Shown here: positions 1 to 9,534 of the stretch, piece after piece
How positions within the stretch are numbered: the stretch's first letter is position 1
Layout of the letters: each line of letters starts with the position of its first letter
Source: Alistipes sp.
GTDB taxonomy: Bacteria > Bacteroidota > Bacteroidia > Bacteroidales > Rikenellaceae
Assembly: GCA_017398555.1 (NCBI GenBank)
Contig: JAFQFV010000009.1
Location: 1-64,000, forward strand
Length of the DNA stretch: 64,000 nt
Reading direction: 5' to 3'
Position numbers and translations under genes: made by a program
Notes under the pieces: model-generated
Database searches by the model: none
What the model saw: only the letters and a program-made list of their open reading frames with translations
Told to the model about the DNA's origin: nothing

Positions 1-1
1 A

Positions 2-2038
2 TCCGAGCGTATTCTCTTCTATACGGGTAAAACCCACAAGATCGGCGAGACCCACGAGGGTGCCGCTACTATGGACTGGATGGTTCAGGAGCAGGAGCGT
101 GGTATTACCATCACATCTGCTGCTACAACAGCTTTCTGGCACTACAAGGATCACCAGTATCAGATCAACCTTATTGACACCCCGGGACACGTTGACTTTA
201 CCGTTGAGGTAGAGCGTTCACTTCGTGTTCTCGACGGCGCAGTTGCAACTTTCTGTGCTGTAGGTGGTGTTGAGCCTCAGTCTGAGACCGTATGGCGTCA
301 GGCTGATAAGTACAATGTACCACGTATCGGTTACGTTAATAAGATGGACCGTACAGGTGCAGACTTCCTCGCAGTTTGCTCTCAAATTAAGGAGCACTTT
401 GGTACAACTGCCCTTCCGGTAGTTCTTCCAATTGGTGTTGAGGATAAGTTCGAGGGTCTTATTGACCTTATTTATAATAACGCGATCTACTATTACGACG
501 ATAAGACCGTTCGTGATAACTTTGAGCTCCGCGAGATTCCTGAGAACCTCAAGGCTGAGGCTGAGGAGTGGCGTAACAAGCTCATCGAGGAGGTTGCTGC
601 AACTGACGATGCCCTGATGGAGAAGTTCTTTGAGGATCCTAACTCAATTACTCCGGATGAGCTTATCGCTGCAATTCGTACAGCTACTATGAATATGTCG
701 CTCGTACCAATGCTTTGCGGTTCATCATTCCACAACAAGGGTGTTCAGAAGTTGCTCGACTACATTATGGCATTCCTTCCATCTCCACTCGACGTTCCTG
801 CAGTAGAGGGTATCAACCCTAAGACTGAGGAGACTGAGGTTCGTAATGCAGATGAGAACGATCCATTCTGCGGTCTTGCGTTTAAGATTGCAACTGACCC
901 ATTCGTAGGTCGTTTGGCATTCGTTCGTGTTTACTCAGGTAAGCTCGATGCAGGTTCTTATGTTTACAACGCACGTAGCGGCAAGCGTGAGCGTATCAGC
1001 CGTATCTACCAGATGCACGCAAACAAGCAGAACCCTATGGAGAGCGTAACAGCCGGTGATATCTGCGCTGCAGTAGGTTTCAAGGAGATTCACACAGGTG
1101 ATACTCTCTGCGCTGAGAACGCTCCAATTATCCTCGAGCAGATGACCTTCCCAGAGCCGGTTATCGGTCTGGCAGTTGAGCCAAAGACTCAGAAGGATCT
1201 CGATAAGCTCGGTATCGCCCTCGCAAAGTTGGCTGAGGAGGACCCAACCTTCACTGTTCGTACAGATGAGGAGAGCGGTCAGACTATCATCAGCGGTATG
1301 GGTGAGCTTCACCTCGACATCATCGTTGACCGTCTTCGTCGTGAGTTCGGCGTAGAGATCAACCAGGGTGCTCCACAGGTTAACTACAAGGAGGCTCTTA
1401 CTGCTACCGTTCAGCACCGTGAGGTATTTAAGAAGCAGACCGGTGGTCGTGGTAAGTTCGCAGATATCATCTTCGAGATTGGTCCTGCAGATGACGATAA
1501 GCCAGGTCTTACATTCGTTGACGAGGTTAAGGGTGGTAACGTGCCTAAGGAGTTCATCCCTGCAGTTCAGAAGGGCTTTGAGTCTGCTATGGCTAACGGT
1601 GCACTCGCAGGTTACACTATCGACTCAATGAAGGTTACCCTCAAGGATGGTTCATTCCACCCAGTTGACTCAGACCAGCTCTCATTCGAGATCTGTGCTC
1701 GTAACGGTTTCCGTCAGGCTGCTCCAAAGGCAGGTTCTGTAATCATGGAGCCAATCATGTCAGTAGAGGTAGTAACTCCTGAGGAGAGCATGGGTGACAT
1801 CATCGGTGACCTTAACAAGCGCCGCGGTCAGATCCAGGGTATGGAGTCTAAGGGTACCGCTCGCGTGGTTAAGGCTAAGGTGCCACTGTCAGAGATGTTC
1901 GGTTATGTAACAGTTCTGCGTACAATCTCTTCTGGTCGTGCAACTTCATCAATGGAGTTCTCACACTTCGAGGAGGTTCCTGCAAACCTTGCAAAGGAAA
2001 TTATCGAGAAATCGGGTAAAAAGAAGGATTTAGAGTAA
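2..2038 (+). CDS. fusA: Elongation factor G, 5'-truncated by the window
   Basis: Translational GTPase that drives ribosomal translocation. The reading frame is open to the left edge (frame from base 2), so roughly 25-30 N-terminal residues including the P-loop lie outside; the ATG at 71 is internal (TMDWM). Visible G motifs: GITITSAAT (G2), DTPGHVDF (G3), NKMD (G4). The central domain II, the domain III-V region ([20 protein letters not shown]) and the C-terminal domain ([19 protein letters not shown]) are all intact. About 678 residues are seen, consistent with a normal-length EF-G of about 700. It is followed after 11 bp by rpsJ with no tuf between them, the usual Bacteroidetes arrangement of the str/S10 junction. 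Confidence 0.98.
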   Translation, partial: SERILFYTGKTHKIGETHEGAATMDWMVQEQERGITITSAATTAFWHYKDHQYQINLIDTPGHVDFTVEVERSLRVLDGAVATFCAVGGVEPQSETVWRQADKYNVPRIGYVNKMDRTGADFLAVCSQIKEHFGTTALPVVLPIGVEDKFEGLIDLIYNNAIYYYDDKTVRDNFELREIPENLKAEAEEWRNKLIEEVAATDDALMEKFFEDPNSITPDELIAAIRTATMNMSLVPMLCGSSFHNKGVQKLLDYIMAFLPSPLDVPAVEGINPKTEETEVRNADENDPFCGLAFKIATDPFVGRLAFVRVYSGKLDAGSYVYNARSGKRERISRIYQMHANKQNPMESVTAGDICAAVGFKEIHTGDTLCAENAPIILEQMTFPEPVIGLAVEPKTQKDLDKLGIALAKLAEEDPTFTVRTDEESGQTIISGMGELHLDIIVDRLRREFGVEINQGAPQVNYKEALTATVQHREVFKKQTGGRGKFADIIFEIGPADDDKPGLTFVDEVKGGNVPKEFIPAVQKGFESAMANGALAGYTIDSMKVTLKDGSFHPVDSDQLSFEICARNGFRQAAPKAGSVIMEPIMSVEVVTPEESMGDIIGDLNKRRGQIQGMESKGTARVVKAKVPLSEMFGYVTVLRTISSGRATSSMEFSHFEEVPANLAKEIIEKSGKKKDLE

Positions 2039-2049
2039 AAGTAAAGAAT

Positions 2050-2355
2050 ATGAGCCAGAAAATTAGAATTAAGCTGAAGTCTTTTGACCACAACTTGGTT
2101 GACAAGTCGGCTGAGAAGATTGTTAAGGCAGTACGCAGCACAGATGCAGTTGTTAGCGGTCCGGTGCCACTCCCAACTCGCAAGCAGATCTACACTGTAA
2201 ACCGTTCAACCTTCGTAAACAAGAAGGCACGTGAGCAGTTCCAGCTCTGCACTTTCAAGCGTATCATTGACATCTACTCATCTACTCCAAAGACTATCGA
2301 CGCGCTGATGAAGCTTGAGCTTCCTTCAGGTGTTGAGGTAGATATCAAGTGCTAA
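2050..2355 (+). CDS. rpsJ: 30S ribosomal protein S10 (uS10)
   Basis: 101-residue small-subunit head protein that also acts as NusE in antitermination complexes. It starts [18 protein letters not shown] and carries the family's GPVPLPTRK loop; length is normal. It lies 11 bp after fusA and opens the S10 ribosomal protein cluster. Unlike the very tight spacing of the genes that follow, 156 bp separate it from rplC, and that spacer holds a strong hairpin. Confidence 0.98.
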   Translation: MSQKIRIKLKSFDHNLVDKSAEKIVKAVRSTDAVVSGPVPLPTRKQIYTVNRSTFVNKKAREQFQLCTFKRIIDIYSSTPKTIDALMKLELPSGVEVDIKC

Positions 2356-2393
2356 GCGTCAGAAAGACAAGGCGTTAGACAAATAAACCTGAA

Positions 2394-2423
2394 GTGCAGC
2401 GGATAGTCCGCTATCAGCTGCAC
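2394..2423 (+). promoter_or_regulatory. Hairpin in the rpsJ-rplC spacer
   Basis: Arms GTGCAGCGGATAG and CTATCAGCTGCAC pair over 13 positions with one G-A mismatch around a TCCG loop. No U tract follows (the next bases are TAAGGGG), so it is not a simple terminator. It could be a protein-binding leader, an RNA processing site or an attenuator between rpsJ and the genes for L3/L4. An AT-rich stretch (about 2440-2475) follows, without a clear TAnnTTTG box. Confidence 0.5.
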
Positions 2424-2511
2424 TAAGGGGCTTACCGCGTATATAATTTATATAGGTATATAAAGCAAAACAATTCACTTATTTATTAACAAACCGTAAT
2501 TAGACAGAAAA

Positions 2512-3126
2512 ATGTCAGGACTTATTGGTAAGAAAATCGGAATGACTTCCGTGTACAGTGCCGAGGGAAAAAATATTCCATGCACTGTAATTGAGGCTGG
2601 TCCGTGTGTAGTTACGCAAATCAAGACTGTCGAGAAGGACACTTACGAGGCAGTTCAGATTGCCTATGACGACAAGAGTGAAAAGCACACCAGCAACAGT
2701 TTGTTAGGTCACTTCAAGAAGGCCGGCACTACCCCAAAACGCAAGATGGCTGAGTTCCAGGGTATGCCAGAGGTGAACCTCGGTGATGTACTTACAGTTG
2801 ATCTCTTCTCTGAGGAGGATTGGGTTGACGTAACAGGCATCTCTAAGGGTAGAGGCTTCCAGGGTGTTGTAAAGCGTCACGGCTTTGCCGGTGTGGGTGG
2901 TCAGACCCACGGTCAGCACAACCGTCAGCGTAAGCCGGGTTCACTCGGTGCATCATCTTATCCATCACGCGTCTTCAAGGGTAAGCGTTTGCCTGGTCAG
3001 ATGGGTGGTGTTCAGGTTAAGATTCTTAACTTGAAAGTATTAAAGGTAATACCTGAGAACAACCTTATTCTTGTAAAGGGTTCGATTCCGGGTGCAAAGG
3101 GTTCTTATTTAACAATTGAGAAGTAG
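2512..3126 (+). CDS. rplC: 50S ribosomal protein L3 (uL3)
   Basis: 204-residue large-subunit protein that nucleates assembly near the 3' end of 23S rRNA. It starts [19 protein letters not shown], and the conserved long loop region [20 protein letters not shown] followed by PGQMGG is present, including the glutamine that is a methylation site in some bacteria. Length is normal. The upstream leader is unusually long for this cluster (156 bp); the next gene follows after one base. Confidence 0.98.
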   Translation: MSGLIGKKIGMTSVYSAEGKNIPCTVIEAGPCVVTQIKTVEKDTYEAVQIAYDDKSEKHTSNSLLGHFKKAGTTPKRKMAEFQGMPEVNLGDVLTVDLFSEEDWVDVTGISKGRGFQGVVKRHGFAGVGGQTHGQHNRQRKPGSLGASSYPSRVFKGKRLPGQMGGVQVKILNLKVLKVIPENNLILVKGSIPGAKGSYLTIEK

Positions 3127-3127
3127 T

Positions 3128-3754
3128 ATGGAATTAGCAGTATTGAACGCACAAGGTCAGCAGACAGGTCGTACCGTTGTTCTTTCTGACGCAGTATTCG
3201 GCGTGGAGGCTAATGACCACGCTATCTACCTCGACGTTAAGCAGTATCTCGCAGATCAGCGTCAGGGTACTCACAAGTCAAAGCAGCGCAATGAGGTTGC
3301 AGGTTCTACCCGTAAGTTGAAGAGACAGAAGGGTACAGGTGGTGCACGTTGCGGTAGCATCAAGAGCCCACTGTTCCCAGGTGGTGGTCGCATCTTCGGT
3401 CCAGTACCACGCGACTACAGCTTCAAGCTCAACAAGAAGCTTAAGAGACTCGCTCGTCGTAGCGCTCTTACTTACAAGGCACAGGCAGGCGCAATCACCG
3501 TTGTTGAGAACATCGCTCTCGATGCTCCAAAGACAAAGAGTGTAGTTGCACTTGCATCAGCTCTCAAGGTAGCAGACAAGAAGGTATTGGTTGTCTTGCC
3601 GGAGACCAATGTTAACCTCCAACTCTCTTGCCGCAATCTCCCTTACGTAAAGACTATCCTTGCAGCTAACCTCAACACTTATGAGGTAATGAATGCATCG
3701 GCAGTAGTTATGGTAGAGGGTGCAGAAAATGTATTGAATGTAATGTTAGCTTAA
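3128..3754 (+). CDS. rplD: 50S ribosomal protein L4 (uL4)
   Basis: 208 residues, starting [17 protein letters not shown]. An in-frame ATG at 3116 lies inside rplC and would add four residues (MRSS); the start at 3128 fits the family and directly follows the rplC stop. The basic extended loop ([20 protein letters not shown], then GGARCGS) that reaches into the exit tunnel is clear. In E. coli L4 represses its own operon; no copy of that leader is evident here. Confidence 0.97.
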   Translation: MELAVLNAQGQQTGRTVVLSDAVFGVEANDHAIYLDVKQYLADQRQGTHKSKQRNEVAGSTRKLKRQKGTGGARCGSIKSPLFPGGGRIFGPVPRDYSFKLNKKLKRLARRSALTYKAQAGAITVVENIALDAPKTKSVVALASALKVADKKVLVVLPETNVNLQLSCRNLPYVKTILAANLNTYEVMNASAVVMVEGAENVLNVMLA

Positions 3755-3768
3755 AAATCGGAAAGAAA

Positions 3769-4059
3769 ATGGAAGTAATTATTAAGCCTATTTTAACCGA
3801 GAAGATGACGATTCAGGGCGAAAAGTTGAATCGCTACGGTTTTATCGTTGATGTAAGGGCTAACAAGTTGCAGATTCGCAACGCCGTTGAGCAGATGTAC
3901 AACGTAGTAGTGACAGACGTAAACACTATCCGTTACATGGGTAAGTTGAAGAGCCGCTACACAAAGGCAGGTCTGCTTGAGGGTCGTGCAAACAACTTCA
4001 AGAAGGCAATTGTTACCTTGAAGGATGGAGATCAGATTGATTTTTACAGTAATATCTAA
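3769..4059 (+). CDS. rplW: 50S ribosomal protein L23 (uL23)
   Basis: 96-residue exit-tunnel-rim protein, docking site for trigger factor and SRP. It begins [13 protein letters not shown], and the typical RNA-binding strand [18 protein letters not shown] is present. The 14-bp gap to rplD and the 5-bp gap to rplB imply one polycistronic message. No Shine-Dalgarno sequence is visible. Confidence 0.97.
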   Translation: MEVIIKPILTEKMTIQGEKLNRYGFIVDVRANKLQIRNAVEQMYNVVVTDVNTIRYMGKLKSRYTKAGLLEGRANNFKKAIVTLKDGDQIDFYSNI

Positions 4060-4064
4060 TTGAG

Positions 4065-4889
4065 ATGGCAGTAAGAAAGTTTAAGCCGGTAACTCCCGGT
4101 ACAAGACATAAGATTATCGGTACCTTCGATGAGGTAACTACATCAAAGCCGGAGAAGTCTTTGCTCGAGGCAAAGAAGAGCACCGGTGGTCGTAATAATT
4201 CCGGTAAGATGACCGTACGTTATATCGGTGGCGGTCACAAGCAGATGTATCGTTTGGTTGATTTCAAGCGAGTAAAGGACGGTGTTGCTGCAACTGTAAA
4301 GACAATCGAGTACGATCCAAATCGTACAGCTCGTATTGCACTTGTAGTCTATGCTGATGGTCAGAAGAGCTATATCCTCGCTCCAAATGGTCTTCAGGTA
4401 GGTCAGACCGTAATGAGCGGTTCTGGCGTAGCACCAGAGGTAGGTAACACTCTGCCACTGTCAGAGATTCCACTCGGTACACTTATTCACAACATTGAAC
4501 TCTACCCCGGTCAGGGTGCGCAGATGGCGCGTTCTGCCGGTTCGTACGCTCAGCTTTTGGCACGTGAGGGCAAGTTCGCTATCATTAAGTTGCCTTCAGG
4601 TGAGACTCGTATGGTACTCGTAACATGCCGTGCGACTGTAGGTGTTGTATCTAACGTAGATCACAACCTTGAGTCGTCAGGTAAGGCCGGTCGTAAGCGT
4701 TGGCTCGGTCGCCGTCCTCACAACCGTGGTGTTGTAATGAACCCGGTAGATCACCCAATGGGTGGTGGTGAAGGTCGTGCTTCAGGAGGTCACCCACGTT
4801 CACGCAAGGGTCTGTTGGCTAAGGGTAAGAAGACCCGTAATCCAAAGAAGACTTCGGCTAAGTTTATTATTTCAAAGCGCAAAAAATAA
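4065..4889 (+). CDS. rplB: 50S ribosomal protein L2 (uL2)
   Basis: 274-residue protein needed for subunit association and the peptidyl-transferase region. Conserved features include [15 protein letters not shown] in the N-terminal OB-like domain, and near the C terminus [13 protein letters not shown], which contains the histidine implicated in peptidyl-transferase activity, followed by the basic [12 protein letters not shown] tail. Length matches bacterial L2. It is 17 bp before rpsS. Confidence 0.98.
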   Translation: MAVRKFKPVTPGTRHKIIGTFDEVTTSKPEKSLLEAKKSTGGRNNSGKMTVRYIGGGHKQMYRLVDFKRVKDGVAATVKTIEYDPNRTARIALVVYADGQKSYILAPNGLQVGQTVMSGSGVAPEVGNTLPLSEIPLGTLIHNIELYPGQGAQMARSAGSYAQLLAREGKFAIIKLPSGETRMVLVTCRATVGVVSNVDHNLESSGKAGRKRWLGRRPHNRGVVMNPVDHPMGGGEGRASGGHPRSRKGLLAKGKKTRNPKKTSAKFIISKRKK

Positions 4890-4906
4890 TTAAATAAGAG
4901 TACATA

Positions 4907-5176
4907 ATGAGCCGTTCATTAAAAAAAGGACCATTCATTGACCCAAAGCTTGAGGCAAAGGTTGTTGCACAGGCAGAAGGCAATAAGAAGTCTGTAATTA
5001 AGACTTGGTCACGAGCAAGTATGATTTCGCCTGACTTCGTAGGTCAGACAATCGCTGTACACAACGGAAACAAGTTCATTCCGGTTTATGTAACTGAGAA
5101 TATGGTAGGTCACAAACTCGGCGAGTTCGCTCCTACTCGTAACTTCCGTGGTCACGCAGGTAACAAGAAAAAATAG
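4907..5176 (+). CDS. rpsS: 30S ribosomal protein S19 (uS19)
   Basis: 89 residues; the N terminus [14 protein letters not shown] and the C-terminal [16 protein letters not shown] motif are diagnostic. It binds 16S rRNA in the head next to S13, contacting the A-site region. Spacing to rplV is 7 bp. Confidence 0.98.
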   Translation: MSRSLKKGPFIDPKLEAKVVAQAEGNKKSVIKTWSRASMISPDFVGQTIAVHNGNKFIPVYVTENMVGHKLGEFAPTRNFRGHAGNKKK

Positions 5177-5183
5177 GTAGACA

Positions 5184-5594
5184 ATGGGATCAAGAAAAGC
5201 AATAAGAGCCGAGAAATTAAAGGCTGAGAAGAAGCAGAAGGCTATCGCCATTATGCGTGACTGCCCAACCTCTCCACGCAAGATGCGTCTGGTAGCAGAT
5301 ATCATCCGCGGTGTAGAGATTAATAAGGCACTGGGTATCCTTCGCTATTCTAAGAAGGAGGCATCTATCAGATTGGAGAAGCTGCTTAAGTCAGCTATCG
5401 CAAACTGGGAGGCTAAGAATGAGGGCGTTCGCCTTGAGGATGTAACTCTTTGCGTAAGCGAGATCACTGTTGACGGTGGTCGTATGCTCAAGCGCATCCA
5501 GGCAGCTCCACAGGGTCGTGCACACCGCATTCGCAAGCGCTCAAACCACGTTACAATCGTAGTTGATAAAATGGTAACCGCAGAAAATAAGTAG
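5184..5594 (+). CDS. rplV: 50S ribosomal protein L22 (uL22)
   Basis: 136-residue tunnel protein. It shows the conserved core [14 protein letters not shown] and the C-terminal hairpin region [20 protein letters not shown] that lines the exit-tunnel constriction. The N terminus ([20 protein letters not shown]) is about 20 residues longer and more basic than in E. coli; a later alternative start ([10 protein letters not shown]) is possible, but the upstream ATG sits 7 bp behind rpsS, as expected for the operon. Confidence 0.96.
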   Translation: MGSRKAIRAEKLKAEKKQKAIAIMRDCPTSPRKMRLVADIIRGVEINKALGILRYSKKEASIRLEKLLKSAIANWEAKNEGVRLEDVTLCVSEITVDGGRMLKRIQAAPQGRAHRIRKRSNHVTIVVDKMVTAENK

Positions 5595-5598
5595 ACAA

Positions 5599-6333
5599 AT
5601 GGGACAGAAAGTTAATCCAATAGCAAACCGTCTCGGCATCATCCGTGGTTGGGATTCCAACTGGTTCGGTGGTAAGGATTTCTCAGAGAAATTGGTCGAG
5701 GACGCAAAGATTCGTAAGTACTTGAATGTCCGTTTGGCTAAGGCAAGTATTTCGAAGATTATCATCGAGCGTACACTTAAGCTCGTAACCGTAACTATCT
5801 CAACCGCACGCCCAGGCTTTATCATCGGTAAGGGTGGCGCAGAGGTTGACAAACTCAAGGAGGAGTTGAAGAAGTTGTTCCGTAAGGAGATTCAGATCAA
5901 CATCTTCGAGGTAAAGCGCCCAGATATCGACGCTACAATCGTAGGTCAGTCAATCGCTCGCCAGCTTGAGGGTCGTGTATCACACCGCCGCGCAGTTAAG
6001 ACCGCAATCGGTAACGCAATGCGTAACGGCGCTGAGGGTATCAAGATCCAGATCTCTGGTCGTGTAGGTGGCGCCGAGATGGCACGTTCTGAGACCATAA
6101 AGGACGGACGTATTCCACTTCACACATTCCGTGCAGATGTAGATTACCACTTGGCAGAGGCAATCACCAAGGTAGGTGTTCTGGGTATCAAGACATGGAT
6201 CTGCCACGGTACAGTTTACGGTAAGCGTGATCTGTTCGAGATCGCAGGCGCAGCTTCACAGCAGGGTGGAAACCAGCAGCAGGGCGGTCGTCGCGGTAAC
6301 GGACCAAAGAAAAGAAGAAACAACAACAAGTAG
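5599..6333 (+). CDS. rpsC: 30S ribosomal protein S3 (uS3)
   Basis: 244 residues. An N-terminal KH type II domain contains the GxxG motif in [16 protein letters not shown]; the C-terminal S3 domain carries [12 protein letters not shown]. It lines the mRNA entry channel. The tail after about residue 215 is rich in Gln, Gly, Asn and Lys/Arg ([18 protein letters not shown]), longer than in E. coli and probably disordered. It is 4 bp after rplV. Confidence 0.97.
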   Translation: MGQKVNPIANRLGIIRGWDSNWFGGKDFSEKLVEDAKIRKYLNVRLAKASISKIIIERTLKLVTVTISTARPGFIIGKGGAEVDKLKEELKKLFRKEIQINIFEVKRPDIDATIVGQSIARQLEGRVSHRRAVKTAIGNAMRNGAEGIKIQISGRVGGAEMARSETIKDGRIPLHTFRADVDYHLAEAITKVGVLGIKTWICHGTVYGKRDLFEIAGAASQQGGNQQQGGRRGNGPKKRRNNNK

Positions 6334-6358
6334 TACCTTTTAAAAGCAAATAACAATT

Positions 6359-6790
6359 ATGTTACAGCCAAAAAAGACCAAATTTAGAAGAATGCAGAAG
6401 GGTCGTATGAAGGGTGTTGCTCAGAGAGGTAACCAACTTGCATACGGTTCGTTCGGCATCAAGGCGCTGGAGTCATCTTGGATTACCGGTCGCCAGATCG
6501 AGGCAGCCCGTCAGGCAATCACTCGTTATATGAAGCGTGAGGGTCAGATATGGATCCGCATCTTCCCTGATAAGCCAATCACCAAGAAGCCAGCCGAGGT
6601 ACGTATGGGTAAGGGTAAGGGTAATCCAGAGGGATTCGTAGCACCTGTAACCCCAGGCCGTATTCTCTTCGAGGCAGAGGGTGTACCAATGGCAGTAGCT
6701 CAGGAGGCTCTGCGTCTTGGCGCACAGAAGCTGCCAATCACAACTAAGTTTATTGTTCGCCGCGATTACGACGAGGCAACTGCATTGTAA
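6359..6790 (+). CDS. rplP: 50S ribosomal protein L16 (uL16)
   Basis: 143 residues starting [19 protein letters not shown]. The conserved [18 protein letters not shown] helix and the [15 protein letters not shown] loop that approaches the A-site tRNA are both seen. Gap to rpsC is 25 bp, and the gene precedes the unusual strong Shine-Dalgarno site of rpmC. Confidence 0.97.
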   Translation: MLQPKKTKFRRMQKGRMKGVAQRGNQLAYGSFGIKALESSWITGRQIEAARQAITRYMKREGQIWIRIFPDKPITKKPAEVRMGKGKGNPEGFVAPVTPGRILFEAEGVPMAVAQEALRLGAQKLPITTKFIVRRDYDEATAL

Positions 6791-6793
6791 AAA

Positions 6794-6798
6794 GGAGG
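6794..6798 (+). promoter_or_regulatory. Strong Shine-Dalgarno site of rpmC
   Basis: GGAGG within AAAGGAGGAT, 7 bases before the rpmC ATG. Almost every other gene in this cluster starts without such a site; the only close match is rplO at 11221. It fits pairing with the anti-Shine-Dalgarno tail of 16S rRNA. Confidence 0.75.
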
Positions 6799-6805
6799 AT
6801 TTAAT

Positions 6806-6988
6806 ATGAAAACTGCTGAAATTAAAGAGATGTCCGCACAGGACTTGCAGGAGCGTATTGCAGCTGAGAAGGCTAACCTCGCTTCGATGAAGGTACAACA
6901 CGCCGTATCTCCGGTAGAAAATCCTTCTAATATTAAGAAAACTCGCAGAGATATAGCTCGTATGCTGACAATTCTGCACCAAAAGTAA
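6806..6988 (+). CDS. rpmC: 50S ribosomal protein L29 (uL29)
   Basis: 60-residue two-helix protein near the tunnel exit, next to L23. It starts [20 protein letters not shown] and has the typical [19 protein letters not shown] second helix. A GGAGG site precedes the start at ideal spacing. It lies 15 bp after rplP and 10 bp before rpsQ. Confidence 0.96.
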   Translation: MKTAEIKEMSAQDLQERIAAEKANLASMKVQHAVSPVENPSNIKKTRRDIARMLTILHQK

Positions 6989-6998
6989 GATAGTTATT

Positions 6999-7253
6999 AT
7001 GGAAAGAAATCTTAGAAAAGAGCGTATCGGCGTAGTTGTCAGCAACAAGATGGAGAAGACCATCGTAGTAGCTGTCGCTCGTAAGGTTAAGCACCCTATC
7101 TACGGTAAGTTCGTGAACAAGACCACCAAGTTTGTGGCTGAGTGCCTCGACGAGTCTGTACGCGAGGGTGATACAGTACGCATTATGGAGACACGCCCGT
7201 TGAGCAAGACGAAGCGTTGGAGATTAGTACAAATCATTGAAAGAGCGAAGTAG
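6999..7253 (+). CDS. rpsQ: 30S ribosomal protein S17 (uS17)
   Basis: 84-residue OB-fold primary 16S rRNA binder. [21 protein letters not shown] is the conserved N-terminal strand pair, and [18 protein letters not shown] is the S17 signature. It is the last gene of the classical S10 unit; rplN starts only 2 bp after its stop, so no boundary to the spc unit is visible. Confidence 0.98.
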   Translation: MERNLRKERIGVVVSNKMEKTIVVAVARKVKHPIYGKFVNKTTKFVAECLDESVREGDTVRIMETRPLSKTKRWRLVQIIERAK

Positions 7254-7255
7254 TT

Positions 7256-7621
7256 ATGATACAGCAAGAAAGCAGACTCGTAGTAGCTGATAACAGCGGT
7301 GCAAAGGAGGTTCTTTGTATTCGCGTGCTTGGCGGCACAAAGCGTCGCTATGCATCTATCGGCGATAAGATCGTAGTGGCTGTTAAGAGCGCATCACCTT
7401 CCGGCGACGTGAAGAAGGGTGCAGTTTCAAAGGCAGTCGTAGTAAGAACAAAGAAGGAGATTCGTCGTGCCAACGGTTCGTACATTCGTTTCGATGACAA
7501 CGCCGTAGTACTCCTCAACAACCAGGGTGAAATGCGTGGTACTCGTATCTTCGGTCCTGTAGCTCGTGAGCTCCGTGATCAGTATATGAAGATTATCTCC
7601 CTCGCACCTGAAGTATTGTAA
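7256..7621 (+). CDS. rplN: 50S ribosomal protein L14 (uL14)
   Basis: 121 residues, normal length. [27 protein letters not shown] and the C-terminal [12 protein letters not shown] motif identify L14, which forms intersubunit bridges and is the docking site for the silencing factor RsfS. It is the first gene of the classical spc group, here fused transcriptionally to S10 by a 2-bp gap. Confidence 0.98.
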   Translation: MIQQESRLVVADNSGAKEVLCIRVLGGTKRRYASIGDKIVVAVKSASPSGDVKKGAVSKAVVVRTKKEIRRANGSYIRFDDNAVVLLNNQGEMRGTRIFGPVARELRDQYMKIISLAPEVL

Positions 7622-7641
7622 TATTAAAAACAGTTACAGAT

Positions 7642-7965
7642 ATGTCAGTTAAATTGCATATTAAGAAAGGGGATACTGTTTGCGTGATCGCAGGTGACAA
7701 CAAGGGCCAGCAGGGTAAAGTCCTGAAGGTTGAGGTGTCTAAGCAGCGTGCCATCGTCGAGGGCGTAAACCTCGTTAAGAAGGCAACAAAGCCAAACGCA
7801 AAGAATCCACAGGGTGGTATCGTTGAGCAGGAGGCTCCGATTCACATCTCTAACCTGCAGGTGCTCGACCCACAGAGTGGCAAGCCAACTCGCGTAGGTC
7901 GCCGCGCAAATGCAGAAGGTAAATTAGTTCGTTTTGCTAAAAAATCGGGAGAGGAGATTAAATAA
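7642..7965 (+). CDS. rplX: 50S ribosomal protein L24 (uL24)
   Basis: 107-residue KOW-domain protein that initiates 50S assembly. The KOW motif is [20 protein letters not shown]; the hairpin [21 protein letters not shown] follows. Its TAA stop shares a base with the ATG of rplE (TAATG), indicating translational coupling. Confidence 0.97.
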   Translation: MSVKLHIKKGDTVCVIAGDNKGQQGKVLKVEVSKQRAIVEGVNLVKKATKPNAKNPQGGIVEQEAPIHISNLQVLDPQSGKPTRVGRRANAEGKLVRFAKKSGEEIK

Positions 7966-8525
7966 TGGCATACATTCCATCACTCAAGACACAGTATAAG
8001 GAGCAGATCGTACCTGCCCTTATGAAGGAGTTTGGATACAGCAGCGTTATGCAGTGTCCTAAGCTCGAGAAGATCGTGATCAACCAGGGTATGGGCCAGG
8101 CAGTAGCCGATAAGAAGCTTATCGACATTGCTCAGGAGGAGCTTACCATGATCACCGGTCAGAAGGCAGTTCAAACCAAGTCGCGTAAGGATATTTCGAA
8201 CTTCAAACTCCGTAAGGGTATGCCTATCGGTGTTCGTGTAACCCTTCGTCAGAACCGTATGTACGAGTTCTTGGAGCGTCTTATCGCAGTAGCTCTTCCT
8301 CGTATCCGCGACTTTAAGGGTATCAACGATCGTTTCGACGGCCAGGGTAACTACACCCTCGGTATCACCGAGCAGATCATCTTCCCAGAGATCGATATCG
8401 ACAAGATCACTAAGATCTTCGGTATGGAGATTACTTTCGTAACATCGGCAAAGACCGACGAGGAGGCTTATGCACTTCTTCGTGAGTTCGGTCTGCCTTT
8501 CAAAAACGCTAAAAAGAACCAATAG
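7965..8525 (+). CDS. rplE: 50S ribosomal protein L5 (uL5)
   Basis: 186 residues, a 5S rRNA-binding protein of the central protuberance. Motifs include [12 protein letters not shown], the [20 protein letters not shown] stretch, and the C-terminal [12 protein letters not shown]. The start overlaps the rplX stop by one base. In E. coli, S8 regulates spc by binding near this point; whether that applies here is unknown. Confidence 0.98.
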   Translation: MAYIPSLKTQYKEQIVPALMKEFGYSSVMQCPKLEKIVINQGMGQAVADKKLIDIAQEELTMITGQKAVQTKSRKDISNFKLRKGMPIGVRVTLRQNRMYEFLERLIAVALPRIRDFKGINDRFDGQGNYTLGITEQIIFPEIDIDKITKIFGMEITFVTSAKTDEEAYALLREFGLPFKNAKKNQ

Positions 8526-8528
8526 TCT

Positions 8529-8825
8529 ATGGCAAAGGAATCAATGAAGGCTCGCGAGGTAAAGCGCGAGAAACTTGCAGCACGCTATGCACACAAGCGT
8601 GAGGAGATCGCAGCCGCACTTAAGGCAGGTGAGATCGATCACGAGGAGGCTTGGATCGCACTTTCAAAGTTGCCACGCAACTCAAATCCGATCCGTCAGC
8701 ACAACCGTTGCAAGCTTACCGGTCGTCCGAAGGGCTATATGCGTCAGTTCGGTATCAGCCGTATCCAGTTCCGTGAGATGGCTTCATCAGGACTGATCCC
8801 CGGCGTAAAGAAGGCAAGCTGGTAG
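8529..8825 (+). CDS. rpsN: 30S ribosomal protein S14 (uS14), zinc-free type
   Basis: 98 residues, beginning [17 protein letters not shown]. The C-terminal core [24 protein letters not shown] is typical. The long form, with no pair of CxxC motifs, marks it as the zinc-independent (C-minus) paralogue, as in E. coli. It is the last gene before the 291-bp break in the cluster. Confidence 0.97.
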   Translation: MAKESMKAREVKREKLAARYAHKREEIAAALKAGEIDHEEAWIALSKLPRNSNPIRQHNRCKLTGRPKGYMRQFGISRIQFREMASSGLIPGVKKASW

Positions 8826-8835
8826 TATAACAATC

Positions 8836-8875
8836 CCAATGGGGGAGGCTCTTTTTAGGGCCTCCCCGCGTTGGT
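8836..8875 (+). terminator. Hairpin after rpsN, possible terminator or attenuator
   Basis: Arms GGGGAGGC (8842-8849) and GCCTCCCC (8860-8867) are perfect, with an outer CCAA/TTGG extension. The T run sits in the loop, and only a weak TTTTA follows the stem. It may terminate or attenuate readthrough from rpsN; partial rather than full termination seems likely. Confidence 0.55.
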
Positions 8876-8957
8876 TTTAAGGGGCCTGTTCAAGGGTAGC
8901 CGAGTTGTATTCAAGTAATTAATTTTCAAAAAATTAGGAGAATTCAGAAATTATGGT

Positions 8958-8965
8958 TATCTTTG
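8958..8965 (+). promoter_or_regulatory. Candidate -7 box upstream of rpsH
   Basis: TATCTTTG matches the Bacteroidetes -7 consensus TAnnTTTG. No convincing TTTG is present 19-20 bp upstream, so the promoter is tentative. Its position after a hairpin and before a structured leader suggests a separate start for the rpsH-rplQ half of the cluster. Confidence 0.45.
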
Positions 8966-8997
8966 CGGGCTTAAAAATGTGAAAATTGCCAATTAAA

Positions 8998-9068
8998 CGC
9001 ACCCAAAACCTGCTCAGAAGTGCCTGTAGGGCACATTTGGCAGAAGGAGGGGTTGCGCTTTTGGTGCG
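8998..9068 (+). promoter_or_regulatory. Structured leader of rpsH (candidate autoregulatory RNA)
   Basis: The outer arms CGCACCCAAAA (8998-9008) and TTTTGGTGCG (9059-9068) pair with one bulge, enclosing a perfect inner hairpin GTGCC-TGTAG-GGCAC (9020-9034). The element ends about 48 bp before the rpsH ATG. A structured leader directly before the gene of the known translational repressor S8 suggests an autoregulatory site, but I cannot match it to a known S8 site. Confidence 0.45.
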
Positions 9069-9116
9069 AATAAACAAAACTAATTTTTTAATTTTTAACT
9101 TTTAATTCTTACAATT

Positions 9117-9515
9117 ATGACTGATCCAATCGCGGATTTTCTCACGAGAATTAGAAACGCAGTGAAAGCCAATCACAAGGTGGTTGAAGCTCCTGGCTCA
9201 AAAATTAAAGAGGCCATCACTAAAATTCTCTACGAGCAGGGTTATATCCTGGCTTACAAGTTCGACAAGGATGAGAAGGGTCATCCTGTAATCAAGATTG
9301 CGCTCAAGTGGAACGCAGCAACCAAGACCAACGCTATCAAGAATTTGAAGCGCGTATCACGTCCAGGTCTTCGTCAGTACTCATCAGTAGCAGATATGCC
9401 ACGAGTACAGAACGGTTTGGGTATCGCAATCGTATCAACCTCAAAGGGCATTATGACAGGCGCACAGGCTTGTCGCGAGAATGTCGGCGGTGAGGTATTA
9501 TGCTATGTTTATTAA
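9117..9515 (+). CDS. rpsH: 30S ribosomal protein S8 (uS8)
   Basis: 132-residue central-domain 16S binder. It starts MTDPIADFLTRIRNA and carries the C-terminal GLGIAIVSTSKGIMTGAQA and NVGGEVLCYVY motifs that contact rRNA helix 21. It heads the second half of the cluster, after the 291-bp gap. S8 is the known repressor of the spc operon in E. coli. Confidence 0.98.
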   Translation: MTDPIADFLTRIRNAVKANHKVVEAPGSKIKEAITKILYEQGYILAYKFDKDEKGHPVIKIALKWNAATKTNAIKNLKRVSRPGLRQYSSVADMPRVQNGLGIAIVSTSKGIMTGAQACRENVGGEVLCYVY

Positions 9516-9534
9516 TCTCTAAAACCGAAACAAA

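Noticed and set aside
6473..8522. Long minus-strand open frames opposite rplP-rplE (196 and 180 codons)
   Set aside because: They are antisense shadows of highly conserved ribosomal protein genes; the peptides are low in typical protein character and unlike any family.
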